64,000 nucleotides of DNA from assembly GCF_014199335.1 (NCBI RefSeq), contig NZ_JACIJI010000002.1, forward strand, positions 186,001 through 250,000, written 5' to 3'. Of this stretch, positions 7,370 through 15,451 are shown in pieces. How positions within the stretch are numbered: the stretch's first letter is position 1; each line of letters opens with the position of its first letter. Source of the DNA: Stakelama sediminis (GTDB lineage Bacteria > Pseudomonadota > Alphaproteobacteria > Sphingomonadales > Sphingomonadaceae). The notes beneath the pieces were generated by a model, which was not told where the DNA came from, did no database searches, and was given only the letters and a program-made list of their open reading frames with translations. Both the position numbers and the translations under genes were made by a program.

Positions 7370-10300
7370 TCACTCCCTCATCGGTTTTCCGTCATCGCGC
7401 AGCACGACGTAAATCGCCGGGATCACCAGCACCGTCAGCAAGGTCGACGATGCCAGGCCGAACAACAGCGAAATCGCCAGTCCCTGAAAGATCGGATCGG
7501 TCAGGATGACCGCGGCGCCGATCATGGCTGCGGCTGCCGTTAACGCAATCGGCTTGAACCGGATCTGACCGGCCTCCAGCAGGGTATTCCGCAACGGCTT
7601 GTCCTCGCTTCTGGCATGTCGGATAAAATCCACAAGCAGAATCGAGTTCCGCACGATGATCCCGGCCAGTGCGATAAAGCCGATCATAGATGTCGCGGTG
7701 AACGGGGCGCCGAACAGCATATGCCCCAGTACAATCCCGACCAGCGTCAGCGGCACCGGGGTCAGGATCACCAGCGGCAGTTTGAAATTGCCGAACTGTC
7801 CGACCACCAGCACATAGATGCCCAGCAGTGCCACCATGAATGCCGCGCCCATATCGCGGAACGTCACCCAGGTGATTTCCCATTCGCCGTCCCACAACAA
7901 GGTGGTGTGCTGTTCGTTATCCGGCTGACCGTGCAGGCTGATTTCCGGTTTTTCCAGACCATGCGCCTTCCAGTCGAAATGGTCGATCGCCCGGTCCACC
8001 GCCAGCATGCCGTAAATGGGTGCCTCATAGCGCCCGGCCATTTCGGCGGTCACCATCGTCGCGCCCCGGCCATCGCGGCGGAACATTGCCGGGCTACCCT
8101 TAGTCATGTCGGCGTTGACGACTTGTCCCAGGTCGATCAGCTTTGGAGTGCCGCCCTTGCTGGTCACAGCAACCGGTGTGGCGGCCAGTGCCTGCGACCA
8201 TGTGCGTTGCGACTGATCCAGCGTCACCTGAATGGGCAGAGGGTCGCGTCCACCGCCTTGAGGCGCATAGCCGACCGTCTTGTCGCCAAGCAGCGCACCG
8301 ATGCTGTCATACACCTGTTTTTCGGACAGGCCGTAATAATCCAGCTTGTCGCGATCGGGGATGATACGCAGTTCCGGCTGCGGCAAGCCGAAGCTGTTGT
8401 CGACATCGACGATATAGGGGATGCTTTTGAAGATCTTCTCGACCTGTTTGGCGGTTGCGCGCCGAACCGCTTCGTTCGGGCCGTAGATTTCCGCGAGCAG
8501 TGTTGCCAGCACCGGCGGTCCCGGCGGGGTTTCGACCACCTTGATCGACCCATCGGCGGGCAGCTTGATCGCCTTCAGCTTCTTGCGCAGTGCAACCGCA
8601 ATGTCGTGGCTTTCGCGATGCCGCTCGCCCTTGGGCTTCAGCCGCACCATCAGGTCGCCCATCCATGGTTTGTCACGCAGGAAATAGTGGCGAACCAGAC
8701 CGTTGAAATTGAACGGTGCGGCGGTCCCGGCATAGGCTTCCATCGACACCACTTCGGGAACGGTGCGGGTGATTGCCGCAGCCTGTTGCAGCACGCCAGA
8801 GGTCGCTTCCAGGCTGGTGCCTTCCGGCATGTCGACGACCAGCTCGATCTCCGACTTGTTGTCGAAGGGGAGCAGTTTCACCGTCACCAGTTCGAAATAG
8901 AACATCGAGCAGGCAACGACCGTCGCCAGACCGACGCCGATCAGGAAGAATTTTGCACTCCGTCGCGTGGCGATCACACGCCGTGCAACGCGAGCATAGA
9001 TCGCGCCAAGCTTGCCGCCATGATCGTCCTCATGCTCATGTCCGTCGGCCAGCGCGCTGCGTGCGAAGCGTACCATCAGCCAGGGGGCGATGATCACGGC
9101 GACGAAGAAGGAGAACACCATCGCTGCCGAAGCGTTGATGGGGATGGGCGCCATATACGGCCCCATCATGCCCGATACGAACAGCATGGGCAGCAGCGCC
9201 GCGACCACGGTCAGCGTGGCGATGATCGTCGGATTGCCGACCTCCGCCACCGCGTCGATGGCGGCCGCGCGTCGGCTCCGCCCGTCCTTCATCGCCCAGT
9301 GCCGGGCGATATTCTCGATCATGACGATGGCGTCGTCGACCAGAATGCCGATCGAGAAGATCAGCGCGAACAGGCTGACGCGGTTAATGGTGAAGCCCAT
9401 GATCTTCGATGCGAACATGGTCAGCAGGATCGTCGTCGGAATGACGATGGCAGTAACGCCCGCTTCGCGCCAGCCGATCGCAAAACCGATCAGGATGACG
9501 ATCGACACCGTCGCCAGCGCGAGGTGGAACAGCAGTTCATTCGCCTTTTCATTGGCGGTTTCGCCGTAGTTGCGGGTCACATCGACGCGAACGGTGTTGG
9601 GGATCAGCGATCCCTGTAGCGAATGGACGCGCTCCAGTATCGCATCGGACACATTGACCGCATTGGCTCCCGCTCGTTTGGCGATGGCCAGGCTGACGGC
9701 AGGCGCCATGACCCATTTGCCGTTATCGCGCGACCATTGCCAGGCATGAGCCTGATCCTGCGTTGCCCCCTGCGTCACCTGAGCCACGTCGCGCAGATAG
9801 ACGGGCGCGCCGGTAATCGAGCGCACGATCAGCGACCCCACCTGTTCGGCGGTGGTCAGCGATTTGCCCGCAACGACGGTGGTGGCATCGCCGTTTTCGC
9901 GAACCATGCCCGCAGGGAAGGAGCGGTTGGCCTGAGAGGCGGCACCGATCACGCTGTCCAGCGGCACCTGATAGGCGGCGAGTTTCGCCGGATCGGGGGC
10001 GATGCGGATCGCTTCCTGCTGCCCCCCGGTGATGAAGGTCAGGCCGACATTGTCCACCTTCGCCACTTCGGTGCGCAGCTTTGTCGCCAGTTCATGCAGC
10101 GATTGCTCGTTCCAGTTGCCCGGCGCCCCCGGTTTTGGGGTCAGGGTTAGCACGACGATCGGTACGTCGTTGATGCCGCGGACCGTCACCTTGGGTGGCG
10201 GAATGCCCACGGGAATGCGGTCGATATTGGCGTTTAGTTTCTCGTCGATCCGGGTGATCGCGTCTTCAGGGTCGGAACCGACCTCGAACCGCGCCGTCAC

Positions 10301-10585
10301 CATCACACCGTTATCCTGCGCCTGCGTATAGACATGCTCGACGCCGTTGACGCTCTTGACGATGGTTTCGAGCGGCTTGCCGACAAGCTGTACCGCGTCG
10401 CTGGCCGAGAGCCCGGGGGCTGCAACCTGAATATCGACCATCGGCACCTTGATCTGCGGCTCTTCCTCGCGCGCAATCGTCATGGTGGCGATCAGGCCGA
10501 CCAGAATTGCGGCAAGCAGGAACAGGGGCGTTAGCGGCGAATCGATCGTCGCCCGGGTGATGCGGCCCGAAATGCCGAGTTTCAT
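7370..10585 (-). CDS. RND-family efflux pump, inner-membrane permease
   Basis: A 1071-residue RND permease of the AcrB-like superfamily. The first helix near residues 15–38 is followed by a large periplasmic domain, then a helix bundle containing the proton-relay motif GILVDDAIVMIEN near residue 416 with paired aspartates, a second periplasmic domain, and a final bundle with GFIALAGIIVRNSILLVDF. It overlaps the adaptor gene stop by ATGA, so the two are translationally coupled, and is followed four bases later by the persulfide-type repressor. The substrate is unknown. Placement between a rhodanese and a sulfide-type ArsR gene suggests a sulfur compound or a toxic product of sulfide stress rather than an antibiotic; that is inference. 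Confidence 0.93.
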   Translation of the reverse strand: MKLGISGRITRATIDSPLTPLFLLAAILVGLIATMTIAREEEPQIKVPMVDIQVAAPGLSASDAVQLVGKPLETIVKSVNGVEHVYTQAQDNGVMVTARFEVGSDPEDAITRIDEKLNANIDRIPVGIPPPKVTVRGINDVPIVVLTLTPKPGAPGNWNEQSLHELATKLRTEVAKVDNVGLTFITGGQQEAIRIAPDPAKLAAYQVPLDSVIGAASQANRSFPAGMVRENGDATTVVAGKSLTTAEQVGSLIVRSITGAPVYLRDVAQVTQGATQDQAHAWQWSRDNGKWVMAPAVSLAIAKRAGANAVNVSDAILERVHSLQGSLIPNTVRVDVTRNYGETANEKANELLFHLALATVSIVILIGFAIGWREAGVTAIVIPTTILLTMFASKIMGFTINRVSLFALIFSIGILVDDAIVMIENIARHWAMKDGRSRRAAAIDAVAEVGNPTIIATLTVVAALLPMLFVSGMMGPYMAPIPINASAAMVFSFFVAVIIAPWLMVRFARSALADGHEHEDDHGGKLGAIYARVARRVIATRRSAKFFLIGVGLATVVACSMFYFELVTVKLLPFDNKSEIELVVDMPEGTSLEATSGVLQQAAAITRTVPEVVSMEAYAGTAAPFNFNGLVRHYFLRDKPWMGDLMVRLKPKGERHRESHDIAVALRKKLKAIKLPADGSIKVVETPPGPPVLATLLAEIYGPNEAVRRATAKQVEKIFKSIPYIVDVDNSFGLPQPELRIIPDRDKLDYYGLSEKQVYDSIGALLGDKTVGYAPQGGGRDPLPIQVTLDQSQRTWSQALAATPVAVTSKGGTPKLIDLGQVVNADMTKGSPAMFRRDGRGATMVTAEMAGRYEAPIYGMLAVDRAIDHFDWKAHGLEKPEISLHGQPDNEQHTTLLWDGEWEITWVTFRDMGAAFMVALLGIYVLVVGQFGNFKLPLVILTPVPLTLVGIVLGHMLFGAPFTATSMIGFIALAGIIVRNSILLVDFIRHARSEDKPLRNTLLEAGQIRFKPIALTAAAAMIGAAVILTDPIFQGLAISLLFGLASSTLLTVLVIPAIYVVLRDDGKPMRE

Positions 10586-11610
10586 CGGGCAGCCTCTTTG
10601 ACCAGCGTGTCACCGGCGGAAACGCCCGACAGGATCTCTACCTTGCCCTTTTCGGCGGCCGGAGCGGTCTGCACCGGTACCATGGCGACTTCGCCGTTCC
10701 GGCCGCGGACATAGGTGTAATCGAGGCCGTAGCGGGTGATCACATATTGCTGCGGTACCAGCAGCGCCTTGTGCGTGCCGCTTTCGACCTTTGCCGCGAT
10801 CCGGCGGCCGACGAGTCGATTGTCGATACCCGGCATCTGCGCATCGGCGCGCACCTGCCCGGCGTTGACCGACGGATATACCTTGACCACTGACCCTCGA
10901 TATTCACGGTTCTGTCCGTCGATATCGGTGGCAATTACCGGCGAGCCGGGATGCACCTGTGTTGCGAGCGATTCAGGTAGTTCCAGACGCAGCACGACCG
11001 GGCCGGAGGTGATGGTGGCGATCGACATACCGGGTGACACGGCCGACCCGGCTGGAATATCCGCCCGCAGCACGCGTCCGCTGGACGGGGCGACAATCGC
11101 GCCCTGTCCGGCAACGGCATTGACTGCCGATTGCTGTTGCTGTGCGGCATTGACCTGGGCCCGCGCCGCTGCCGCTGCGGTCTGTGCCTGATCCAGACGT
11201 GCCTTTGAATAGACGCCGTTCTGATACAGGAATTTGGTGCGATCCAGTTCCGCCTGCGCCTGCGCGGCCTGTGCCTTTGCTGCCGCGGCCTGTGCACCAT
11301 AGGCACCGCTTTGGTGGCTGAGCTGGGTATCGACGATCCGGCCGATGATCTGTCCCTTACGGACCATGTCGCCGTCCTTCACCGAGAAACTGGTCAGGAT
11401 ACCCGGAATACGGGCCATCGCCTGCGCCTGATCGACGGTCGCGATTTCAGCGCTGACAGATTTCCAGACCGGAGCGTCAACTTCCTGCACCGTATAGGCA
11501 GGGCCGGTCGTTTTAACCGTCGGTTGCGCCGATTCCTGCTCACTGCCGCCACATGCCGCCAGCGGCAACAGAGCAGCAAATGCGGCAAAGCGCCACGCCT
11601 TCGCTGGCAT
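10582..11610 (-). CDS. RND efflux periplasmic adaptor (membrane fusion protein), lipoprotein
   Basis: A 342-residue periplasmic adaptor. The N-terminus is a lipoprotein signal with lipobox LAACG, so it is probably anchored in the membrane. Next come a barrel-sandwich/lipoyl half (SFSVKDGDMVRKGQIIG), an Ala/Gln-rich alpha-helical hairpin (about residues 100–165), the second lipoyl half (IVAPSSGRVLRADIPAGS) and beta-barrel/membrane-proximal domains. It would link the inner-membrane RND permease to the TolC channel. AAGGAGGAAC precedes the ATG. It follows the rhodanese gene by 14 bases and overlaps the permease gene. The matching TolC-like gene is in the divergent operon at 13548. Confidence 0.92.
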   Translation of the reverse strand: MPAKAWRFAAFAALLPLAACGGSEQESAQPTVKTTGPAYTVQEVDAPVWKSVSAEIATVDQAQAMARIPGILTSFSVKDGDMVRKGQIIGRIVDTQLSHQSGAYGAQAAAAKAQAAQAQAELDRTKFLYQNGVYSKARLDQAQTAAAAARAQVNAAQQQQSAVNAVAGQGAIVAPSSGRVLRADIPAGSAVSPGMSIATITSGPVVLRLELPESLATQVHPGSPVIATDIDGQNREYRGSVVKVYPSVNAGQVRADAQMPGIDNRLVGRRIAAKVESGTHKALLVPQQYVITRYGLDYTYVRGRNGEVAMVPVQTAPAAEKGKVEILSGVSAGDTLVKEAAR

Positions 11611-11624
11611 CCCCCCGTTCCTCC

Positions 11625-11960
11625 TTATCGTTCGACCGGCATGCCGGCGCGGACCCAGCCGCTGAACCCGCTTGCCAGGTGCGTTTTAACTGCGACTTGT
11701 GCCTGCTCGCAGCGGCCCAGCGCATGTGCAGAGCGTCGGCCGCCTGCGCAACTCAGCACCAGCGTCTTGCCTTTGCCATCAGGCAGGCGGGACGGATCGA
11801 AGCGGGACAGGGGCATATTGACGGCGCCGGGAATATGGCCACCGGCGAATTCATCGGGTTCGCGCACATCGACCACCAGCGCACCTTTAGCGTCCAGCAT
11901 ATCTTTCAGCTCTGCGGGAGAGAGTTCATTAAAATCGTGTTTTTTACCGAAACCGAACAT
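11625..11960 (-). CDS. single-domain rhodanese sulfurtransferase
   Basis: A 111-residue rhodanese-like protein. VVDVREPDEFAGGHIPGAVNMPL is the family core, and the active loop CAGGRRS has catalytic C71. There is no signal peptide, so it should act in the cytosol, taking sulfane sulfur from persulfide or polysulfide made by Sqr and passing it to glutathione or another thiol. It is the first gene of the leftward operon (rhodanese–adaptor–RND–repressor–trxC). A much longer open frame continues to 13316 across the antisense of sqr and is not coding; the ATG at 11960 is the sensible start. The thiol acceptor is not known. Confidence 0.92.
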   Translation of the reverse strand: MFGFGKKHDFNELSPAELKDMLDAKGALVVDVREPDEFAGGHIPGAVNMPLSRFDPSRLPDGKGKTLVLSCAGGRRSAHALGRCEQAQVAVKTHLASGFSGWVRAGMPVER

Positions 11961-12044
11961 GGCAGCCTCATCTAAATTAGCCGCTTGCACATATCGTGAT
12001 ATGCTTATATAAGTCAAGTCATATAGACACGCAGGGGATGTCAA
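11961..12044. promoter_or_regulatory. divergent promoter/operator between rhodanese operon and sqr operon
   Basis: An 84-bp region serving both operons. It holds a palindrome, CATATCGTGATATG (11990–12003), with a further AT-rich stretch TTATATAAG just to its right. The sqr ribosome site AGGGGAT lies at 12033–12039. The palindrome shares its GATAT/ATATC character with the repeats at 5669–5819, so it is a candidate site for the BigR-like repressor. This is inference from position and base pattern. Confidence 0.6.
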
Positions 12045-13325
12045 ATGAGCACACCGCATATCGTCGTTCTTGGCGCCGGGCTTGGCGGAACGATTGCAGC
12101 GTATGAAATTCGCGAGGCGCTGGGTAAAAAGGCGCGCATTACCGTAGTAAACAAAGGTGAAGATTACTGGTTTGCTCCATCGAATCCGTGGGTCGCGGTC
12201 GGCTGGCGCGAACCCGAGGCATTGCGCGTGCATCTTCCGCCGGTGATGGCCAAGCATGATATTGCATATAGTGGGGTCGGGGGCCGTAAGGTGCATCCCG
12301 ATGCCAATCAGCTGGAGCTGAATGACGGCACGAAAATCGATTACGATTATCTCGTAATTGCAACGGGGCCTGATCTGGCTTTCGACGAAATTGAAGGGTT
12401 CGGCCCTGACCGGCATACCGTTTCGATCTGCGAAACCGGCCATGCCAAGGTCGCCTATGACAAGTTTGAAGAGCTGTGCGCCAACCCCCGGCCCGTCATC
12501 GTCGGCGCGGCGCAGGGGGCGTCCTGCTACGGTCCGGCCTATGAAATGGCGATGGTACTCGACACCGAACTCAAGCGTCGCAAGGTTCGCGACAAGGTGC
12601 CGATGACCTTCATCACGCCCGAACCTTATATCGGTCACCTCGGCCTTGACGGAGTAGGCGATACCAAGGGTCTGCTCGAAAGCGAGATGCGCGACCGGCA
12701 TATCAAGTGGATCACCAATGCCAAGGTGAGCAGCGTTGAGGACGGCATGATGCATGTCGAGGAAATCAACGACGACGGTTCGGTCAGGAAAAAGCACGAC
12801 ATGCCTTTCGGCTGGGGCATGCTGATGCCGCCGTTTCGCGGCGTCGAAGCGGTGATGGGCGTGGAAGGCGTGTCCAATCCGCGCGGCTTCATCCTGACTG
12901 ACAAGCATCAGCGCAATCCGACCTATTCGAATATCTTCGGTCTGGGCGTATGCATCGCCATTCCGCCGACCGGCCCGACGGCGGTACCCGTCGGCGTGCC
13001 GAAAACGGGCTTCATGATCGAAAGCATGGTCACGGCCATCGCCCAGAATCTGAAGGAGGTGATCGCGGGCAAGGAGCCGACTCATCAGGCGACCTGGAAT
13101 GCCATTTGTCTGGCCGATTTCGGTGACGGTGGCGTTGCATTCGTTGCCAAGCCGCAGATCCCGCCCCGCAACACCAACTGGGCATCGGACGGCAAATGGG
13201 TGCATCTCGCCAAGATCGGGTTCGAGAAATATTTCCTGCGTAAAATCCGGAAGGGAGAAAGCGAGCCCTTCTATGAGAAGCTCGCGCTTCATGCACTTGG
13301 CATCAAGAAGCTGCATTTCAAATAG
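12045..13325 (+). CDS. sqr: sulfide:quinone oxidoreductase
   Basis: A 426-residue FAD flavoprotein of the disulfide-reductase fold, N-terminal nucleotide motif GAGLGGTIAAYE. Cysteines C129, C161 (GASCYGPAYE) and C355 (WNAICLADFGD) line up in position and context with the three catalytic cysteines of Acidithiobacillus ferrooxidans Sqr (128, 160, 356). The stretch VPVGVPKTGFMIESM and the amphipathic C-terminus WVHLAKIGFEKYFLRKIRKG also match that enzyme, which docks on the membrane. It oxidises sulfide to a persulfide/polysulfide and reduces quinone, feeding the cytochrome bd oxidase encoded nearby. It leads a rightward operon with DUF2892, TolC, an NnrU-like protein and DUF3422. Confidence 0.94.
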   Translation: MSTPHIVVLGAGLGGTIAAYEIREALGKKARITVVNKGEDYWFAPSNPWVAVGWREPEALRVHLPPVMAKHDIAYSGVGGRKVHPDANQLELNDGTKIDYDYLVIATGPDLAFDEIEGFGPDRHTVSICETGHAKVAYDKFEELCANPRPVIVGAAQGASCYGPAYEMAMVLDTELKRRKVRDKVPMTFITPEPYIGHLGLDGVGDTKGLLESEMRDRHIKWITNAKVSSVEDGMMHVEEINDDGSVRKKHDMPFGWGMLMPPFRGVEAVMGVEGVSNPRGFILTDKHQRNPTYSNIFGLGVCIAIPPTGPTAVPVGVPKTGFMIESMVTAIAQNLKEVIAGKEPTHQATWNAICLADFGDGGVAFVAKPQIPPRNTNWASDGKWVHLAKIGFEKYFLRKIRKGESEPFYEKLALHALGIKKLHFK

Positions 13326-13337
13326 GGAGTTCGACCG

Positions 13338-13541
13338 ATGAATCTGGATCGTGCCGTATTGGGCTTTGCGGGTGTGGTTGTGCTGGCCAGCGCCATCTTG
13401 TCGGTGACCGTCAATCCCTGGTGGATCGCGCTCACCATTTTCGCCGGTCTGAATATGCTTCAGGCCAGCATCACCGGCTTCTGCCCCGCCGCAATGGTGT
13501 TTCGTGCCTTCGGCGTCCGTTCGGGTTGTGCTTTTCGCTGA
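13338..13541 (+). CDS. DUF2892 (YgaP-like) inner-membrane protein
   Basis: A 67-residue protein with two predicted membrane helices (about residues 8–25 and 29–48) and the family tail GFCPAAMVFRAFGVRSGCAF, which holds two conserved cysteines. In YgaP this domain is the membrane anchor of a rhodanese; here it stands alone, with the soluble rhodanese encoded divergently. It begins 12 bases after sqr with AGGGAG upstream. It may dock a sulfurtransferase near Sqr at the membrane; that is inference. Confidence 0.88.
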   Translation: MNLDRAVLGFAGVVVLASAILSVTVNPWWIALTIFAGLNMLQASITGFCPAAMVFRAFGVRSGCAFR

Positions 13542-13547
13542 GGTCCG

Positions 13548-14807
13548 ATGAAACGTCTGGCTATCTTATCGTTGGTGCTGGGCGGGGCGGCAATTGCCGT
13601 ACCCGTCCATGCCCAAAGCCTCGATCAGGTCATTGCGGCAGCGATCGAGCATTCACCGGCTCTTGAAGCTGCCCGTGCGCAGGCGGACGCAGCACAGGCG
13701 GGCGTGGATGCCGCGCGTGCGGAGCGTATGCCCAAGCTTTCGGTTGAAGGACAGGTGGGTACCGGGCGCCTTGATCCGAAAGGTTATTTCGGGCTTCAGG
13801 CCGCTGACGTCACGCCGCGCAGCGCGCAGGCGACTCTGGAACTGCCGCTTTATGCCGGTGGCCGGATCGGTGCCGGGTTGCGGGAGGCGAAGGGCAATCG
13901 CGACGCTGCAAAGGAACAGGTGCGCGGCAGCGAACTGGCGCTTCGGGTATCGGTGGTTCACGCCTATACCAATGCACTCGCGGCCAGGCGGATGATTGTG
14001 CGTTATCAGAAACTGAACGCTGCGCTGGATGAGGTGGTGCGTCAGGCGAAGCTCAAATATCAATCGGGTGCCGGGACGAGCACGGAAGTGGCGCAGGCAC
14101 AGGCGCGGCAGGCGGAAGCCGTGGCCGGACTTGCCGGAGCGAAAGGGCAACTGGCCGTTGCGGAAACGCAACTCGAAGCGCTTGCCGGGGTGCCGGTCAC
14201 CGTATCCGACATCTTGCCCGGAGCGCCGACATTGCCGCCTTCTGCCGCAGATGCCGCGAGCCGGGCATTGACCGGTAATCCGCAAGTGCTGGCCGCCGAA
14301 CGCATGGTGAAGGCAGCGTCCGCAGGCGTCGACGCGGCAAAGGCCGAGCGATTGCCGACGGTCGGTGCCTATGCGCAGGCGTCCACGATCCGCGATCAGT
14401 TCTTTCCGGGCTATGCCGCCGATAGTGCGGTGGTAGGCGTTCGCGCCAAATGGGAATTGTTCAGTGGTGGTCGCAATGGCGCAAAACAGCGCGGGGCGTC
14501 TGCCAAATTGCGGATGGCTGAAGCCAATATGCGGCAGGCACAGTTACAGGTACGACAGCAGGCGGTGGTCGATTTTCAGGCGGTGCAGACGGCGCGCGCT
14601 TTACGCGACGCTGCCGAGGCGCGTGTCACTGCGGCCGACAAGGCCCTCACTGGGACACAGTTGGAGGTCAAGGCGGGAGCCAAGACGCAGCTCGACCTGC
14701 TCGATGCCGAGCGTGAGGCGATCGAGGCGGAAAGCAACCGGGTGTCGGCAGAGGGCAATCTGCTGGTCGCCGCCTATCGCCTGCGCGCGATTGCCGGAAT
14801 GGATTGA
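13548..14807 (+). CDS. TolC-family outer-membrane efflux channel
   Basis: A 419-residue TolC/OEP protein with a signal peptide (MKRLAILSLVLGG…VHAQS) and two alanine-rich heptad-like coiled-coil halves, each ending in a strand-forming segment, as in the family's tandem repeat. It is shorter than E. coli TolC but normal for RND-linked channels in this group. It starts six bases after the DUF2892 gene and is divergent from the RND adaptor/permease genes, so together they make a full tripartite pump under one control region. A second TolC-like gene at 34170 is separate and belongs to the pcm neighbourhood. Confidence 0.92.
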   Translation: MKRLAILSLVLGGAAIAVPVHAQSLDQVIAAAIEHSPALEAARAQADAAQAGVDAARAERMPKLSVEGQVGTGRLDPKGYFGLQAADVTPRSAQATLELPLYAGGRIGAGLREAKGNRDAAKEQVRGSELALRVSVVHAYTNALAARRMIVRYQKLNAALDEVVRQAKLKYQSGAGTSTEVAQAQARQAEAVAGLAGAKGQLAVAETQLEALAGVPVTVSDILPGAPTLPPSAADAASRALTGNPQVLAAERMVKAASAGVDAAKAERLPTVGAYAQASTIRDQFFPGYAADSAVVGVRAKWELFSGGRNGAKQRGASAKLRMAEANMRQAQLQVRQQAVVDFQAVQTARALRDAAEARVTAADKALTGTQLEVKAGAKTQLDLLDAEREAIEAESNRVSAEGNLLVAAYRLRAIAGMD

Positions 14808-14860
14808 GGATGCGGGGCGGGCGTACCATTGCTCATGCCCGTATCCCACGGCGATGATCG

Positions 14861-15451
14861 ATGCCGGTTGCCGACCACGCCCTATATGCACTGGCCTGGT
14901 TCAGCTTCGGTATCGGCCATAGCTTGCTCGCAGGCGCAACCCGACATCGCGGCACTCTAAAGCGCTTCGGTGGCGCTCATCGCCTCATGTATAATGGCGT
15001 TGCTGCGCTACACCTTGCACTCGTGCTGGGATTCGGCTGGTGGTTGCTTCATTTGTTGCCGCCGTTCCACCTGCCTCAAGCAGTGTACTGGGCTCAGAAC
15101 GTCATGATCGTGATGGGGGCCGGGATAGGGCTGGCGGCGCTGCGCGGATATCGTGCGGGGCCTTTTCTGGGCTTTTCGCAACTGCGCGGTAAAGGCGATG
15201 ATGACGAACCGTTGAGCGTAACCGGCATCCATCGTCTGATCCGGCATCCGCTCTATACGGCATCCATGTTGATTCTGTGGGGACTGGCGCGCAGCCAGTT
15301 CGGTGTCGCGACGGCCATATGGACGACCCTTTATTTCATCATCGGATCACGGGTTGAGGAGGCGCGGCTGACGGTACGCTACGGCGACGCCTATCGAACC
15401 TATCGTCGTACCACTCCTGCATTCATTCCTTCGCTGGGCAGAAATCGATGA
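14861..15451 (+). CDS. NnrU/isoprenylcysteine methyltransferase-like membrane protein
   Basis: A 196-residue polytopic membrane protein. The N-terminal half resembles NnrU, and the C-terminal half has RHPLYTASML and EEARLTVRYGDAYRTYRR, the SAM-binding and catalytic pattern of the ICMT/PEMT methyltransferase group. MddA, which methylates methanethiol to dimethyl sulfide, belongs to this broad membrane methyltransferase group. That makes S-methylation a tempting role in this sulfide operon, but the sequence does not prove it. It lies 53 bases after tolC and overlaps DUF3422 by ATGA. The family is fairly sure; the function is unknown. Confidence 0.78.
   Translation: MPVADHALYALAWFSFGIGHSLLAGATRHRGTLKRFGGAHRLMYNGVAALHLALVLGFGWWLLHLLPPFHLPQAVYWAQNVMIVMGAGIGLAALRGYRAGPFLGFSQLRGKGDDDEPLSVTGIHRLIRHPLYTASMLILWGLARSQFGVATAIWTTLYFIIGSRVEEARLTVRYGDAYRTYRRTTPAFIPSLGRNR

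Noticed and set aside
7616..9619. 667-codon plus-strand frame opposite the RND permease
   Set aside because: Antisense shadow of a well-supported gene; His/Gln/Asp-rich composition typical of mirror frames.
7370..11610. RND operon as an arsenic or heavy-metal efflux system
   Set aside because: The neighbouring ArsR protein lacks metal-binding motifs and the surrounding genes are sulfide-related; no metal-specific residues were seen.
11961..13316. Long minus-strand extension of the rhodanese frame across sqr
   Set aside because: It is antisense to sqr, whose protein is clearly real, and the ATG at 11960 gives a normal rhodanese.
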